Assembly (NCBI GenBank): GCA_018268955.1 | Contig: JAFDVO010000007.1 | Coordinates: forward strand, 1-64,000 | Reading direction: 5' to 3' | Source: Acidobacteriota bacterium | Lineage (GTDB): Bacteria; Acidobacteriota; Vicinamibacteria; Vicinamibacterales; CAVVIG01 | DNA: 64,000 nucleotides | Part shown: positions 24,362 to 32,207 of the stretch, in pieces | Numbering within the stretch: the stretch's first letter is position 1 | Layout of the letters: every line of letters begins with the position of its first letter | The notes under the pieces: generated by a model | What the model saw: the letters and a program-made list of their open reading frames with translations, nothing else | Told to the model about the DNA's origin: nothing | Databases searched by the model: none | Position numbers and translations under genes: made by a program

Positions 24362-25168
24362 CTACTTCACCGAAGGGTCGAACCCCTTCAGCGTGCCGAG
24401 ATACGCGAGCAGGTCGTTGAGGTCTGATTCACTGAGCCGTTCAGGGCCGAAGACCGGCATGGCCGACTGCTTCCCGGGCTGGACGTCCTTGACATCAGCG
24501 CGCAGGTAGCCCTGGATGCGCTCGCGGCCATCCATGATCTGGACCGAGAAGAGGTCGCCGTTCTTGCGCACGCCACGGACGGTCTGGCCATTCTTCAGCG
24601 TGATGATCACGGGTTCGTACCCGTCGAGGAAGTCCTCGGTTGCGCCGCGCACGCGGCGCACGATTGCGTTCCGCGCGCGTGCGATGCCGATGCGGGACAG
24701 GTCCGGGCCGAGGCGCCCGCCCGTGCCGTTGGCGCGGTGGCAGCCAGCGCACTGCGTTCGGAACACGCGTTCGCCGTTCTGCGAGTTGCCCGCGACCACG
24801 TCCGTGGCCGTTGGCGCAGCGAGTGTCTTCAGGTACGCCAGGATCTTCCAGACCTCGTCGTCCGGAGTGCGGGGGCCAACGGAGGGCATCTCGGTGCCCG
24901 GGATGCCACGGCGCAGTGTCCGGAACAGCCCGCCGTCGGTGCGGCCGCTGGCCCAGACCTGCGTGAGGTCGGGGCCGCGGACGCCGCGGGCGTCCATGCC
25001 ATGGCAATCGGCGCAGCGCGATCGGAACAGGCCCATGCCGGTCTGAATGGCGACGGCGTTGCCGGAGAGCGGGTTGACGGCAGGGGGCTCGCCAGTGTCC
25101 TGCGCGCGCAGGACAGGGCATCCCATGAGGCAGACGGCAGCGAAAGCCGAGACGGCCAGCACGCGCAT
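24362..25168 (-). CDS. Diheme cytochrome c, partner of the PQQ dehydrogenase
   Basis: A 268-residue exported protein with two heme sites, CADCH (52-56) and CAGCH (140-144), and Met ligands likely in GTEMPSVG and SAMPVFG. The region between the second heme and the last Met (TLKNGQTVRGVRKNGDLFSVQIMDG) forms a small beta domain frequent in acidobacterial cytochromes. The signal segment ends LMGCPVLRAQD: a lipobox-like LMGC allows lipoprotein anchoring, but cleavage after LRA is equally possible. It is the first gene of a two-gene unit with the PQQ enzyme (gap 18 bp) and should receive its electrons. Confidence 0.88.
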   Translation of the reverse strand: MRVLAVSAFAAVCLMGCPVLRAQDTGEPPAVNPLSGNAVAIQTGMGLFRSRCADCHGMDARGVRGPDLTQVWASGRTDGGLFRTLRRGIPGTEMPSVGPRTPDDEVWKILAYLKTLAAPTATDVVAGNSQNGERVFRTQCAGCHRANGTGGRLGPDLSRIGIARARNAIVRRVRGATEDFLDGYEPVIITLKNGQTVRGVRKNGDLFSVQIMDGRERIQGYLRADVKDVQPGKQSAMPVFGPERLSESDLNDLLAYLGTLKGFDPSVK

Positions 25169-25224
25169 GTGTCCCTCCGGAAGGCGAGGATTATACGTGT
25201 GTCCGGCGTGGGGGAGCGGTCCAG

Positions 25225-25265
25225 CGAAAAAAGAAAAGGCCGGCAGTGCGTGAACACTGCCGACC
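25225..25265 (-). terminator. Rho-independent terminator behind the radical SAM gene
   Basis: Read on the minus strand, an 11-bp stem (GGTCGGCAGTG / CACTGCCGGCC, one mismatch) with a six-base loop is followed by TTTTCTTTTTT. This is the most convincing intrinsic terminator in the window. It ends the transcript of the gene that stops at 25401. Confidence 0.8.
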
Positions 25266-25279
25266 CTCCGTCTTTGAGC

Positions 25280-25303
25280 GCCACGCTGAAGCGTGGCGCC
25301 TAC
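25280..25303 (-). repeat. REP-like palindrome, GTAG type, second identical copy
   Basis: Same 24 bases as at 22556-22579, again preceded by the G(G)CCGGC(A/G)GTG hairpin and followed by CGTCCTGTCG and a GC-rich heptamer array (to about 25380). The two copies bracket the PQQ dehydrogenase/cytochrome pair in direct orientation. Confidence 0.75.
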
Positions 25304-25400
25304 GTCCTGTCGTTGACAAGCCCCGACGCCCGGAGCCGACCGGCCTGGAGCCGAGAGCCCGAAGCCTGGAGCCCCTGCCGCCGGGGCGACGCCGCGCGCG

Positions 25401-27494
25401 TCAGACCTGCGGCTTGTGCAGGACTTCCTGGACGTCCTGCTTCTTCTTGCTGCCGAGGCCCTGGATCTGGATGGTCGGCGGCTGCTTGAGCACGTGCTCG
25501 GCGTACAGCTTGGCCATCTCGGCGTGGTACTTCGGGTCGTGCTCCTTCTTGCGGGCCTGCAGCTTCTCCTCGCGGGCGTTCTTCGCGATGCCCATCTCGT
25601 CGAGATCCGTCTGCGCGCCCTTGGCCACCGCTTCGGCGTTGAGCACCAGCGAGTGCTCGGTCGTCGTGAGCGGCACCTTCTTGTTGCCCGCGAAGATCTC
25701 GTGGCGACCGTGCTCCTCGTACCACTTGGTCAGCGTGGCCGTCATGTGCATCTTCTCGATGATCTGGCGCCAGCCAATGCCCGTGTTGTAGGCGCAGAAC
25801 GAGATCTCGCCCTGCTGCGTGGCGTACGGGATGATGCACATCTCCGTGCGGCGGAAGTCGTAGTTGAAGAGGTCCTGGAACCACATCCCGGCGATGAACA
25901 GGAAGTTCCAGCGGTCCTGCCGGCGCTTCGCGATGTCGTCCTTCGTGATGTTGCCGCTGGTCTTGCCGTACTTGCCCGCCTCGGCCGCCTTGGTGGCGCC
26001 GAACGTCTTGTCGAACTTCTTCAGCAGGTCGGACAGCTTGAAGTGGGTCGGCGCCTTGAACGGGTCGTAGTTCCGCATCAGGGCGAGCGCCATGCCGAGG
26101 ACCGACATGTTGCGGCTGCGGTTGCCGTCGGTCACCGACGCGACGTCCTTCGCGAGCTGCTCGGCGTTCAGGAACGCGGTCACCGGCACCGCTTCCTTCG
26201 TTTCCTTGTCGATCATCACCGCCATGCCGACGCCGCAGTTCGGGTGGCATCCGCAGGTGAGCTGGCCCCACTCCTTGTTCGGCCCGTGGACCACGTCGGC
26301 CCAGTCGGTGAAGGTGCCCATGAAGGAAATCGGGAACCAGTCGCGGACCGGCTCGCCGAGGCCGGTCTGGTTCTTCACGTCGTGGGCGAGGTGCGACAGC
26401 GTGTAGCGCTGCGCCGCGCGCCGTTCCGGCGTCACCTCTTCGTCTCGACCGGTGAACGACACCGGCTGGAACGAGAGGAAGTTGATCTTCCGCGGGTTGT
26501 CGAGCGCGAACTCGATGATGCGGCCGACCTGCTCGTTGTTCACCCCGTTCACGATCGTCACGACCGGGACGATGTCGACGCCGGCGTTATGGAGGTTCTC
26601 GATCGCGCGGAGCTTGACGTCGAACAGGTTGCCGACGCGGCGGTGCGAGTTGGCGGCGTTGCCTATGCCGTCGAACTGGAGATACGCGTAGCGCAGGCCG
26701 GCGTCAGCCGCCGCCTTCGCGAACTCCGGATCCTTCGCGAACTCGATGCCGTTGGTCGCGGCCTGCACGCTCGCGTAACCCAGCTTGCGCGCGTAGCGGA
26801 CCGCGTCGAGGAAGTAGGGCGAGATCGTCGGCTCACCGCCCGAGAACTGGACCGACATCTGGCGGCGCGGCTTGATGCTGACCGCGTTGTCGAGCACCTG
26901 CTTGATGTCCTCCCACGTCAGCTCGTGGACGAAGCCGACCTGGTTGGCGTCCATGAAGCAGGGGTCGCACATCATGTTGCAGCGGTTCGTGAGGTCCACC
27001 GTGAGGACCGCACCGCGCCCGTGCAGGACCGTGCTGCTGCCGTGGTTGTGCAGCTTCTCGTCGTTGTGCGCGCGGATGTCGCGGCCCGGGAAGACCGACT
27101 CCAGGTGCTTGAAGAAGTCGGTGTCGATCGCCATCACGTCCTCGAAGTGGCCGTGCTGCGGGCAATCCTTCACCATCAGGATCTTGCCGTCGCGCTCGAG
27201 GATCGTCGCTTTGATCTCGCCAACCTTCTCGTTCAGGAGGACGCTGACGTCCTTCTTGCCGTCGAGAATCGCCTGGCGCGCCTCGCGGACGCAGACGGGG
27301 CAGAGCGAGTCGGTCTCACGCGGCCAGCCGAGCGGCGGCTTCGTCTTCTGATACGACTTCAGCAGCGGCTTGTCCGACCACTTCGGGGTGAACGAGGGGT
27401 TCTGGCCAATCTTGTTCAGCGCGTTGAACACCACCCAGGCGCCGTTGGCCGCAATGGAGAGCCCCTTCTCGAAGTACTTGTTGGGCGCGTGCAT
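25401..27494 (-). CDS. Radical SAM protein of the Tes/Mss (tetraether/membrane-spanning lipid synthase) type
   Basis: A 697-residue protein with a radical SAM core. The cluster motif is CNMMCDPC (Cys172, Cys176, Cys179) and GGEPT follows at 219-223. In front lies a rubredoxin-like CPVC (65-68) paired with CPQHG (111-115), as in the MJ0619/Tes enzymes that couple lipid chain ends in archaeal tetraethers. Later Cys groups (LTCGCHPNCGVG and EMCIIPYATQQGEISFCAY) could hold auxiliary iron-sulphur clusters, as in Tes. Many acidobacteria make iso-diabolic acid, a membrane-spanning lipid, and a Tes homologue (Mss) has been proposed to form it. I infer that role here. The C-terminal part (about 600-697) is Lys-rich and unlike the archaeal proteins. 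It stands alone as a transcription unit with its own terminator. Confidence 0.7.
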   Translation of the reverse strand: MHAPNKYFEKGLSIAANGAWVVFNALNKIGQNPSFTPKWSDKPLLKSYQKTKPPLGWPRETDSLCPVCVREARQAILDGKKDVSVLLNEKVGEIKATILERDGKILMVKDCPQHGHFEDVMAIDTDFFKHLESVFPGRDIRAHNDEKLHNHGSSTVLHGRGAVLTVDLTNRCNMMCDPCFMDANQVGFVHELTWEDIKQVLDNAVSIKPRRQMSVQFSGGEPTISPYFLDAVRYARKLGYASVQAATNGIEFAKDPEFAKAAADAGLRYAYLQFDGIGNAANSHRRVGNLFDVKLRAIENLHNAGVDIVPVVTIVNGVNNEQVGRIIEFALDNPRKINFLSFQPVSFTGRDEEVTPERRAAQRYTLSHLAHDVKNQTGLGEPVRDWFPISFMGTFTDWADVVHGPNKEWGQLTCGCHPNCGVGMAVMIDKETKEAVPVTAFLNAEQLAKDVASVTDGNRSRNMSVLGMALALMRNYDPFKAPTHFKLSDLLKKFDKTFGATKAAEAGKYGKTSGNITKDDIAKRRQDRWNFLFIAGMWFQDLFNYDFRRTEMCIIPYATQQGEISFCAYNTGIGWRQIIEKMHMTATLTKWYEEHGRHEIFAGNKKVPLTTTEHSLVLNAEAVAKGAQTDLDEMGIAKNAREEKLQARKKEHDPKYHAEMAKLYAEHVLKQPPTIQIQGLGSKKKQDVQEVLHKPQV

Positions 27495-27891
27495 TCGTGT
27501 CGTCTCCTGTGAATACGTGTGGGGCCGTCAGGCGACTGCCGTCGGTCGGCAGACCCCGCTGTGCCATGGCGGCTGCGGGCCCAATATTGCCGTAAATGTT
27601 AGTGGAACAACGGCTTGCGGCGAGAACGATCCGGCGAGTTGGCGGTAGGCGGGGGTGAACGGGCAAATAGTCGGGCCAACGGACCGGGGGAGGGACACTT
27701 GAAATGCAGAAATGCGGAAATGCAGAAATGCAGAAATGCGGAAATGCGGAAATGCGGAAATGCCACAACGCAGAAGGCTCTTGCGTCGCTTCCTGGCCGA
27801 TCCGACCGTCCCGGCGCTCCCGTCTGGAACTTAGGGGTGCTAAGATTCGTCTCACCCCGACAGTTCAACAGAACACCGCAAGGAGTGTTGC
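27495..27891. other. Gene-free divergent region with an octamer array
   Basis: No gene is seen in these 397 bases between two divergent genes. It holds the ATGCAGAA/ATGCGGAA array (27701-27768), a small hairpin CTTAG-GGGTG-CTAAG at 27830-27844, and the ribosome site AAGGAG at 27880-27885 for the secreted protein at 27892. Promoters could not be placed. Confidence 0.6.
27701..27768. repeat. Octamer tandem array, ATGCAGAA/ATGCGGAA (about 8 units)
   Basis: AAATGCAG and AAATGCGG units alternate in strict 8-bp steps. Related to the arrays at 6754, 41990 and 51908. Here it lies upstream of both flanking genes, so it cannot be a terminator of either. Confidence 0.85.
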
Positions 27892-28299
27892 ATGAAGCAG
27901 TGGTTCGTCCGGACGATCGCCGTTGTCACCCTGGCCCTCGCGCCCCTCGCCGTCTTCGCACAGTCGGCGCTCACCGCCGCCGATGCGGCGTCGTTCCTCG
28001 GCACGTGGACCATCACCCTCGACACGCCGCAGGGCGCGTTCGAGCAGACCCTGACGCTCAAGGACGCGAACGGCAAGGTGACCGGCGAGCTGAACAGCGC
28101 CATGCAGCCCGGCCCGACGGCCATCGACGACATCTCGAAGTCGGGCGACAACCTGGTGCTGAAGTTCCAGGGCGCGTTCCAGGGGCAGGCCTTCGACGCC
28201 AGCATCACCATGACGCCCGACGGCCAGAACAAGGCTGCCGTGAGCTTCGACGTCATGAACGGCCAGTTCGTGATGCAGGGCTCTGGGGTCAAGAAGTAG
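27892..28299 (+). CDS. Small secreted protein of unknown function
   Basis: A 135-residue protein with a signal peptide (MKQWFVRTIAVVTLALAPLAVFAQS, residues 1-25). The mature part reads like a small beta-barrel: FLGTWTITLDTPQGAFEQTLTLKDANGKVTGELNS, then NLVLKFQGAFQGQAFDASITMTPDG, resembling lipocalin-like stress proteins common in acidobacterial genomes. A perfect AAGGAG ribosome site stands six bases before ATG 27892, so it is probably well expressed. No ligand can be named. Confidence 0.75.
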   Translation: MKQWFVRTIAVVTLALAPLAVFAQSALTAADAASFLGTWTITLDTPQGAFEQTLTLKDANGKVTGELNSAMQPGPTAIDDISKSGDNLVLKFQGAFQGQAFDASITMTPDGQNKAAVSFDVMNGQFVMQGSGVKK

Positions 28300-28317
28300 C
28301 GCTCGTCCCCGAAGTCA

Positions 28318-28372
28318 GAGGTCAGAAGTCAGAAGTGGAGAGTTGAGATGTCCACTTCTGACCTCTGACCTC
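28318..28372. terminator. Heptamer-built inverted repeat between convergent genes
   Basis: The array at 28311-28373 consists of GTCAGAAGTCAGAAG-type words followed by their reverse complement. It forms a 21-bp stem (28318-28338 with 28352-28372) with one mismatch and a 13-nt loop. It lies in the 79 bp between the stop codons of two convergent genes and would terminate or shield both transcripts. No U-tract is present, so the terminator function is inference. Confidence 0.6.
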
Positions 28373-28378
28373 GGTGCG

Positions 28379-29134
28379 TCAGATTCCCAGCCGTTCCTTC
28401 AGCAGCCGCGTCCGGTCCCGCGCAACGCCCAGTTCGGTCTTCGGCTCATCCCGCAACCGCACGATTAGCCCGCCGTCCACGTCCGCGTGCAGCTCTCCGA
28501 TGAAGGTGGTGTTCACCACCGTTGATCGGTGAATGCGCACGAACCGCCGCGGGTCGAGCTGTGCCTCCAGCTCGGTGAGCGACTGCTCGATGACATGCTC
28601 CCGCCCATTCACGAGGGCAAACGTCAGCTTGTCCCTGGCGACAAAATGGGAGACGCGGGTCACGTCCAGCAGCAGCGTCCGCTCCCCCGACCTGGACGCG
28701 ATCCGTTCCAGTCGTCTCGGGTGCCCGAGGTGCACGGCAAGCTCACGCGCGAGCGCACGCACGTCCGGCTGTCCCGCACCGCGCGTCAGGCGCTGCAGCT
28801 TGTCGAGCGCCTGTTCCAGCCGATCGAGCGCCACCGGCTTCAGCAGGTAATCAATCGAATTCGTGGTGAACGCACGAAGTGCGTGCTCGTCATACGCCGT
28901 CGTGAAGATCACCGGCACAGGTGCCGCCAGCTGCTCGAGCAGGTCGAACCCCGAGAGCCCGGGCATCTGGATGTCGAGGAACAGGACGTCCAGCTCAACG
29001 CCCCTGATCGCATCGAGCGCCGCCTCCGGATCGGTCTGCGTCCCGATCACCTGCACGCGTCCGGTCTGGACGAGCAGGCGTTCCAGGCGGCTGACGGCCA
29101 GGCGCTCATCGTCCACGATGTAGGCACGCATCAT
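28379..29134 (-). CDS. LytTR-family response regulator
   Basis: A 251-residue regulator with an N-terminal receiver (IVDDERLAVSRLERLL; phospho-acceptor Asp in VLFLDIQMPG; Lys in YLLKPV) and a C-terminal LytTR DNA-binding domain (FVRIHRSTVVNTTFIGEL). Its start ATG 29134 overlaps the stop of the sensor kinase, so both are co-translated. The frame stays open far upstream, antisense-like over the kinase gene, without protein features. LytTR regulators usually control surface or export functions; the target is unknown. Confidence 0.93.
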   Translation of the reverse strand: MMRAYIVDDERLAVSRLERLLVQTGRVQVIGTQTDPEAALDAIRGVELDVLFLDIQMPGLSGFDLLEQLAAPVPVIFTTAYDEHALRAFTTNSIDYLLKPVALDRLEQALDKLQRLTRGAGQPDVRALARELAVHLGHPRRLERIASRSGERTLLLDVTRVSHFVARDKLTFALVNGREHVIEQSLTELEAQLDPRRFVRIHRSTVVNTTFIGELHADVDGGLIVRLRDEPKTELGVARDRTRLLKERLGI

Positions 29135-30243
29135 CGGGGCACCTCGAGCATCACGCGACTGCACCCTGGCCGGCTGTCGATGCGCAGTGACGCCGACGCG
29201 CCATAGGACAACGCGATCCGCTCCCGCAGCAGCGCGAGCCCGTGACCGGGTTCCGCCAGCGTCCCGTCGAACCCAGGGCCATCGTCCTCCACGATGAGCC
29301 GGATGCGATCGCCGTGGTCCTCGGCCGCGATCTGCAGCAGCCCGCCCTGGCGGCGGGGCGCAACGGCGTACTTGACGCTGTTCTCTGCCAGGGACTGCAG
29401 CGAGAACCGCGGCACCAGCGTGCGCCTGCACGCAGGCGCGACCTCCACGCGGTAGCGAAGGCGATCGCCGAACCGCACGCGTTCGATGCCAAGGTAGTCC
29501 TCGGTGCTCCGCAGTTCCTGCTCGAGGGGCACCAGCGGCGCGTCGGCACTCGCGAGCGACGACCGCAGGAGGGACGCGAGCTGTGCGGTCATGCGTTCGG
29601 CACCGGCCGGATCCTCCGGGATCAAGGCGGCGATCGAGTTCAGCGTGTTGAACAGGAAATGCGGCTGTACGCGTGACTCGAGCGACGCGAGCCGCGCCTC
29701 CGTGGCCATCCTGCGCGCATCGGCCTCGTCGCGCTCCTTGGTCCGCAGCGCCAGTTCGGCCGCGTCGGCGCGATGGCGCAGACGCTGATACAGCGTGACG
29801 CCCACGCCGAACGTCAGGGTCACGCCGAGCGATATGCGCATCGAATCCGCGAAGAACTGGATGGCGGACCCACGCGGCAACCAACCGAGCCCGACGATGA
29901 CCGCGATGGAGAGCGCGCTGCCGGCGGCTGCCACCGCCATCATCACCGCCAGCAGAAGAGCCCAGTTCAGCGGCGCTGGCGCTCGCCGGAAGATCACCGG
30001 CGATATGCGCGGGAGGATGAGCTGCAGGCTCCCGCCGATCGTCGCCGAGAACAGCAGGGCGGTGACCACGTTGGCGACGATGCTGCCCCAAGACCCGTGA
30101 TACGCGCCGAAAAACAGCAGGGCGGCGGCGGCAGAGCCCAGCGTCAGGCGCACGAAGTACGTCAGCTCACGACGTGCAGGCGACGGACGCTCCCCGGACC
30201 GCACGGGGCCTGCGGGAGCGGGGCTCACGCGAGTCGAATCCAC
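29131..30243 (-). CDS. LytS-like membrane sensor histidine kinase (His_kinase family)
   Basis: A 370-residue kinase. Four hydrophobic segments (about residues 30-150) are followed by a short coiled coil (ELALRTKERDEADARRM), the phospho-acceptor segment with QPHFLFNTLNSIAALI, and an ATPase domain (SLAENSVKYA N-box, EDDGPGFD G1-box, GHGLALLRERI G2-box). It phosphorylates the LytTR regulator encoded directly behind it with a four-base overlap. GTG 30243 is proposed as start: the frame runs on to 30363, but that part is translated from a CAATCTG heptamer array. Confidence 0.88.
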   Translation of the reverse strand: MDSTRVSPAPAGPVRSGERPSPARRELTYFVRLTLGSAAAALLFFGAYHGSWGSIVANVVTALLFSATIGGSLQLILPRISPVIFRRAPAPLNWALLLAVMMAVAAAGSALSIAVIVGLGWLPRGSAIQFFADSMRISLGVTLTFGVGVTLYQRLRHRADAAELALRTKERDEADARRMATEARLASLESRVQPHFLFNTLNSIAALIPEDPAGAERMTAQLASLLRSSLASADAPLVPLEQELRSTEDYLGIERVRFGDRLRYRVEVAPACRRTLVPRFSLQSLAENSVKYAVAPRRQGGLLQIAAEDHGDRIRLIVEDDGPGFDGTLAEPGHGLALLRERIALSYGASASLRIDSRPGCSRVMLEVPR

Positions 30244-30317
30244 GCTGTCACGATAGCGCCAATCCCGGGCGGACGCTCTTTCCGCCCGACGAGCGGCGCG
30301 CGTTCGCCGACGAAAGG

Positions 30318-30378
30318 TCAGTCTGCAATCGCCAATGTCGAATCCGCAATCTGCAATCTGCAATCAGCAATCTGAAAT
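30318..30378. repeat. Heptamer array, CAATCTG words
   Basis: GTCTGCAATCGCCAATGTCG and then CAATCTG, CAATCTG, CAATCAG, CAATCTG in exact 7-bp steps, between divergent kinase and YpdA genes. The array ends about 15 bp before the YpdA start. Confidence 0.85.
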
Positions 30379-30392
30379 CCTAGAATGTCTCC

Positions 30393-31397
30393 ATGGCCGT
30401 GCGTGACCTGATCATCGTGGGGGCCGGCCCGGCGGGGCTGGCTGTAGGGATAGCGGCGTCCGAAGCGGGGCTGGATTACCAGGTCATCGAGAAAGGAGTG
30501 CTGGTCAATTCCATCTTCAACTTTCCGCCCGGGATGACCTTCTTCACGACGCCGGACCTGCTCGAGATCGGCGGCCTGCCGTTCGTCACACCGTACGAGA
30601 AGCCAACACGCCACGAAGCACTCCGCTACTACCGACGCGTGGTCGACGCCTACCGCATCCCAATCGCGTTCGGCGAGGAGGTCACCGCGATCACGCGCGA
30701 CACCATCGACGGCCAGCCGATCTTCATCGTCGACACCATGTCCGACCGCGGCGTGCGACAGGGACGCCAGACGAGAGCCGTGGTGTTTGCGATCGGCTAC
30801 TACGACCATCCGAATACGCTGGGCATCCCCGGTGAGGACCTGCCGCACGTGAGGCACTACTACGGCGATCCGCACGCCCACTACCAGCAGAACGTCCTTG
30901 TCGTCGGGGGGAAGAACTCAGCCGCGATTGCCTCGCTCGAACTCTATCGGGCTGGGGCGCAGGTGACGCTCGTGCACCGCGGTGCCACGCTGTCCGACCG
31001 CATCAAGTACTGGATCAGGCCGGACATCGACAACCGGATCAAGGAGGGGTCGGTGCGCGCCCACTTCGAGGCGCGCGTGGTGGAGATCCGCCCGACGTCG
31101 GCGCTCGTGGAGGTGAAGAGCGGCGAGCGGATCGAGGTGCCCACCGACGCGGTGCTGCTCCTGACCGGCTACCACCCGGATTTCACGCTGCTCGAGAGCA
31201 CGGGCGTCCAGCTCGGCGACCGGCGGGAGCCGATCTTCGATCCCGAGACGATGGAGACGAACGTGCCTGGCGTGTTCGTGGCGGGAGGGCTGGTCGGCGG
31301 GCTCGACACCGGCGCCATCTTCATCGAGAACGGCCGGTTCCACGGGGAGAAGATCGTCAGGCGGGTCGTCCAGCAGCGAGACGCGCGCGTTCGCTGA
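30393..31397 (+). CDS. ypdA: YpdA-type (bacillithiol disulphide reductase family) flavoprotein
   Basis: A 334-residue NAD(P)H/FAD enzyme. The FAD site is IIVGAGPAGLAVGI (8-21), followed by the characteristic LVNSIFNFPPGMTFFTTPDLLEIGGLPF (38-65) of YpdA proteins. The NAD(P) site is VLVVGGKNSAAIASLEL (about 169-185), where an Asn/Ser replaces the redox CxxC of thioredoxin reductases, as in YpdA. PGVFVAGGLVGG near the C-terminus binds FAD. YpdA reduces bacillithiol disulphide in Firmicutes. No bsh gene lies in the window, so whether this organism makes bacillithiol is unknown. Confidence 0.9.
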   Translation: MAVRDLIIVGAGPAGLAVGIAASEAGLDYQVIEKGVLVNSIFNFPPGMTFFTTPDLLEIGGLPFVTPYEKPTRHEALRYYRRVVDAYRIPIAFGEEVTAITRDTIDGQPIFIVDTMSDRGVRQGRQTRAVVFAIGYYDHPNTLGIPGEDLPHVRHYYGDPHAHYQQNVLVVGGKNSAAIASLELYRAGAQVTLVHRGATLSDRIKYWIRPDIDNRIKEGSVRAHFEARVVEIRPTSALVEVKSGERIEVPTDAVLLLTGYHPDFTLLESTGVQLGDRREPIFDPETMETNVPGVFVAGGLVGGLDTGAIFIENGRFHGEKIVRRVVQQRDARVR

Positions 31398-31479
31398 CGC
31401 CTCGCGTCCGTGCGTCGGAGCAGTGTGGCTCCGCGTTCGCCGGTGCTCAGCGTTGGAGTTTCTCGGTGGCTGACAGGTG

Positions 31480-32115
31480 CTAGTGCGCCTGCGCGGACGA
31501 TGACGAAGGAGTGCGCGCGAGCATCGAGCGCATCTCGAGCAGCTCGATCAGCGCTCCTGCACGATCCGGAATCGAGGGCTTCTCCAGCAGCGCCTGCTTC
31601 TCAATCGCGTCGAGATCCAGGTACTGCGCCAGCGCATTGATCAGGTCATCGTCTGCGAGGGCCGCCGCCGCCCTCGGGTCGATGCCGGCACTCTGGCCGG
31701 ACGGTGAGAGCAGGCTTTCGATCCTGGCGCGTTGCCCCTTCAGCATGATCTTGTCCGCGCTCGAGAGCGTCGGTTCGTGCAAGGGTTCGGTCAGCGCCCG
31801 TCGGTAAGCCCTGGCGTGATCCTCGTGGAGGATCCGGAAGCGATCCAGCCCGCGCAGGATGATGTTGTACCGGCCGTCCGGCAGGTGCTCGGCGTGGGTG
31901 ATCAGCCCGCTGCACCCGACCGCGTACACGGGCGGACGCCCCTCGTAGTCGCTTTCCCAGCCCTCTTTCAGGAGGGCCATCCCAATCATCCGGTCGGTCG
32001 ACAGCGCATCGGCGACCATGTCCCGATACCGAGGCTCGAAGATGTGGAGCGGCAGGAACACGCCCGGAAAGAGCACGACGGAGGGCAGCGGGAAGATGGG
32101 GAGGAGGTCGGACAT
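31480..32115 (-). CDS. LON substrate-binding (N-terminal) domain protein
   Basis: A 211-residue stand-alone LON-N domain: LLPIFPLPSVVLFPGVFLPLHIFEPRYRDMV (about 3-33), YAVGCSGLITHAEHLPDGRYNIILRGLDRFRI (about 65-96), then a helical half. No protease or ATPase part follows, so this is not Lon itself. Such proteins occur widely in acidobacteria and others with unknown role, perhaps binding substrates for proteolysis. ATG 32115 is used; ATG 32121 two codons upstream is equivalent. Confidence 0.9.
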   Translation of the reverse strand: MSDLLPIFPLPSVVLFPGVFLPLHIFEPRYRDMVADALSTDRMIGMALLKEGWESDYEGRPPVYAVGCSGLITHAEHLPDGRYNIILRGLDRFRILHEDHARAYRRALTEPLHEPTLSSADKIMLKGQRARIESLLSPSGQSAGIDPRAAAALADDDLINALAQYLDLDAIEKQALLEKPSIPDRAGALIELLEMRSMLARTPSSSSAQAH

Positions 32116-32119
32116 AATC

Positions 32120-32205
32120 ACATTGCTAATTGCAAATCGCCAATCGCTAAAGTGAAAGGCACTCCGAGCAGATTAGAGTCAGCAATTTGCAATTGGCAAT
32201 TCGCG
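32120..32205. repeat. Heptamer-type array in inverted halves, ATTGCTAATTGCAAAT words
   Basis: ATTGCTAATTGCAAATCGCC and CAATCGCTAAAG on the left, CAGCAATTTGCAATTGGC and AATTCGCGG on the right. The halves are partly complementary (ATTGCAAAT with ATTTGCAAT), flanking a 30-bp spacer, between two genes of the same direction. Confidence 0.7.
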
Positions 32206-32207
32206 GT

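Noticed and set aside
23021-24427. 468-codon plus-strand ORF over the PQQ dehydrogenase
   Set aside because: Antisense shadow; the PQQ enzyme is on the minus strand with all ligands.
25416-27512. 698-codon plus-strand ORF
   Set aside because: Exactly antisense to the radical SAM gene, composed of Val/Arg/Leu/His-rich text with no domain.
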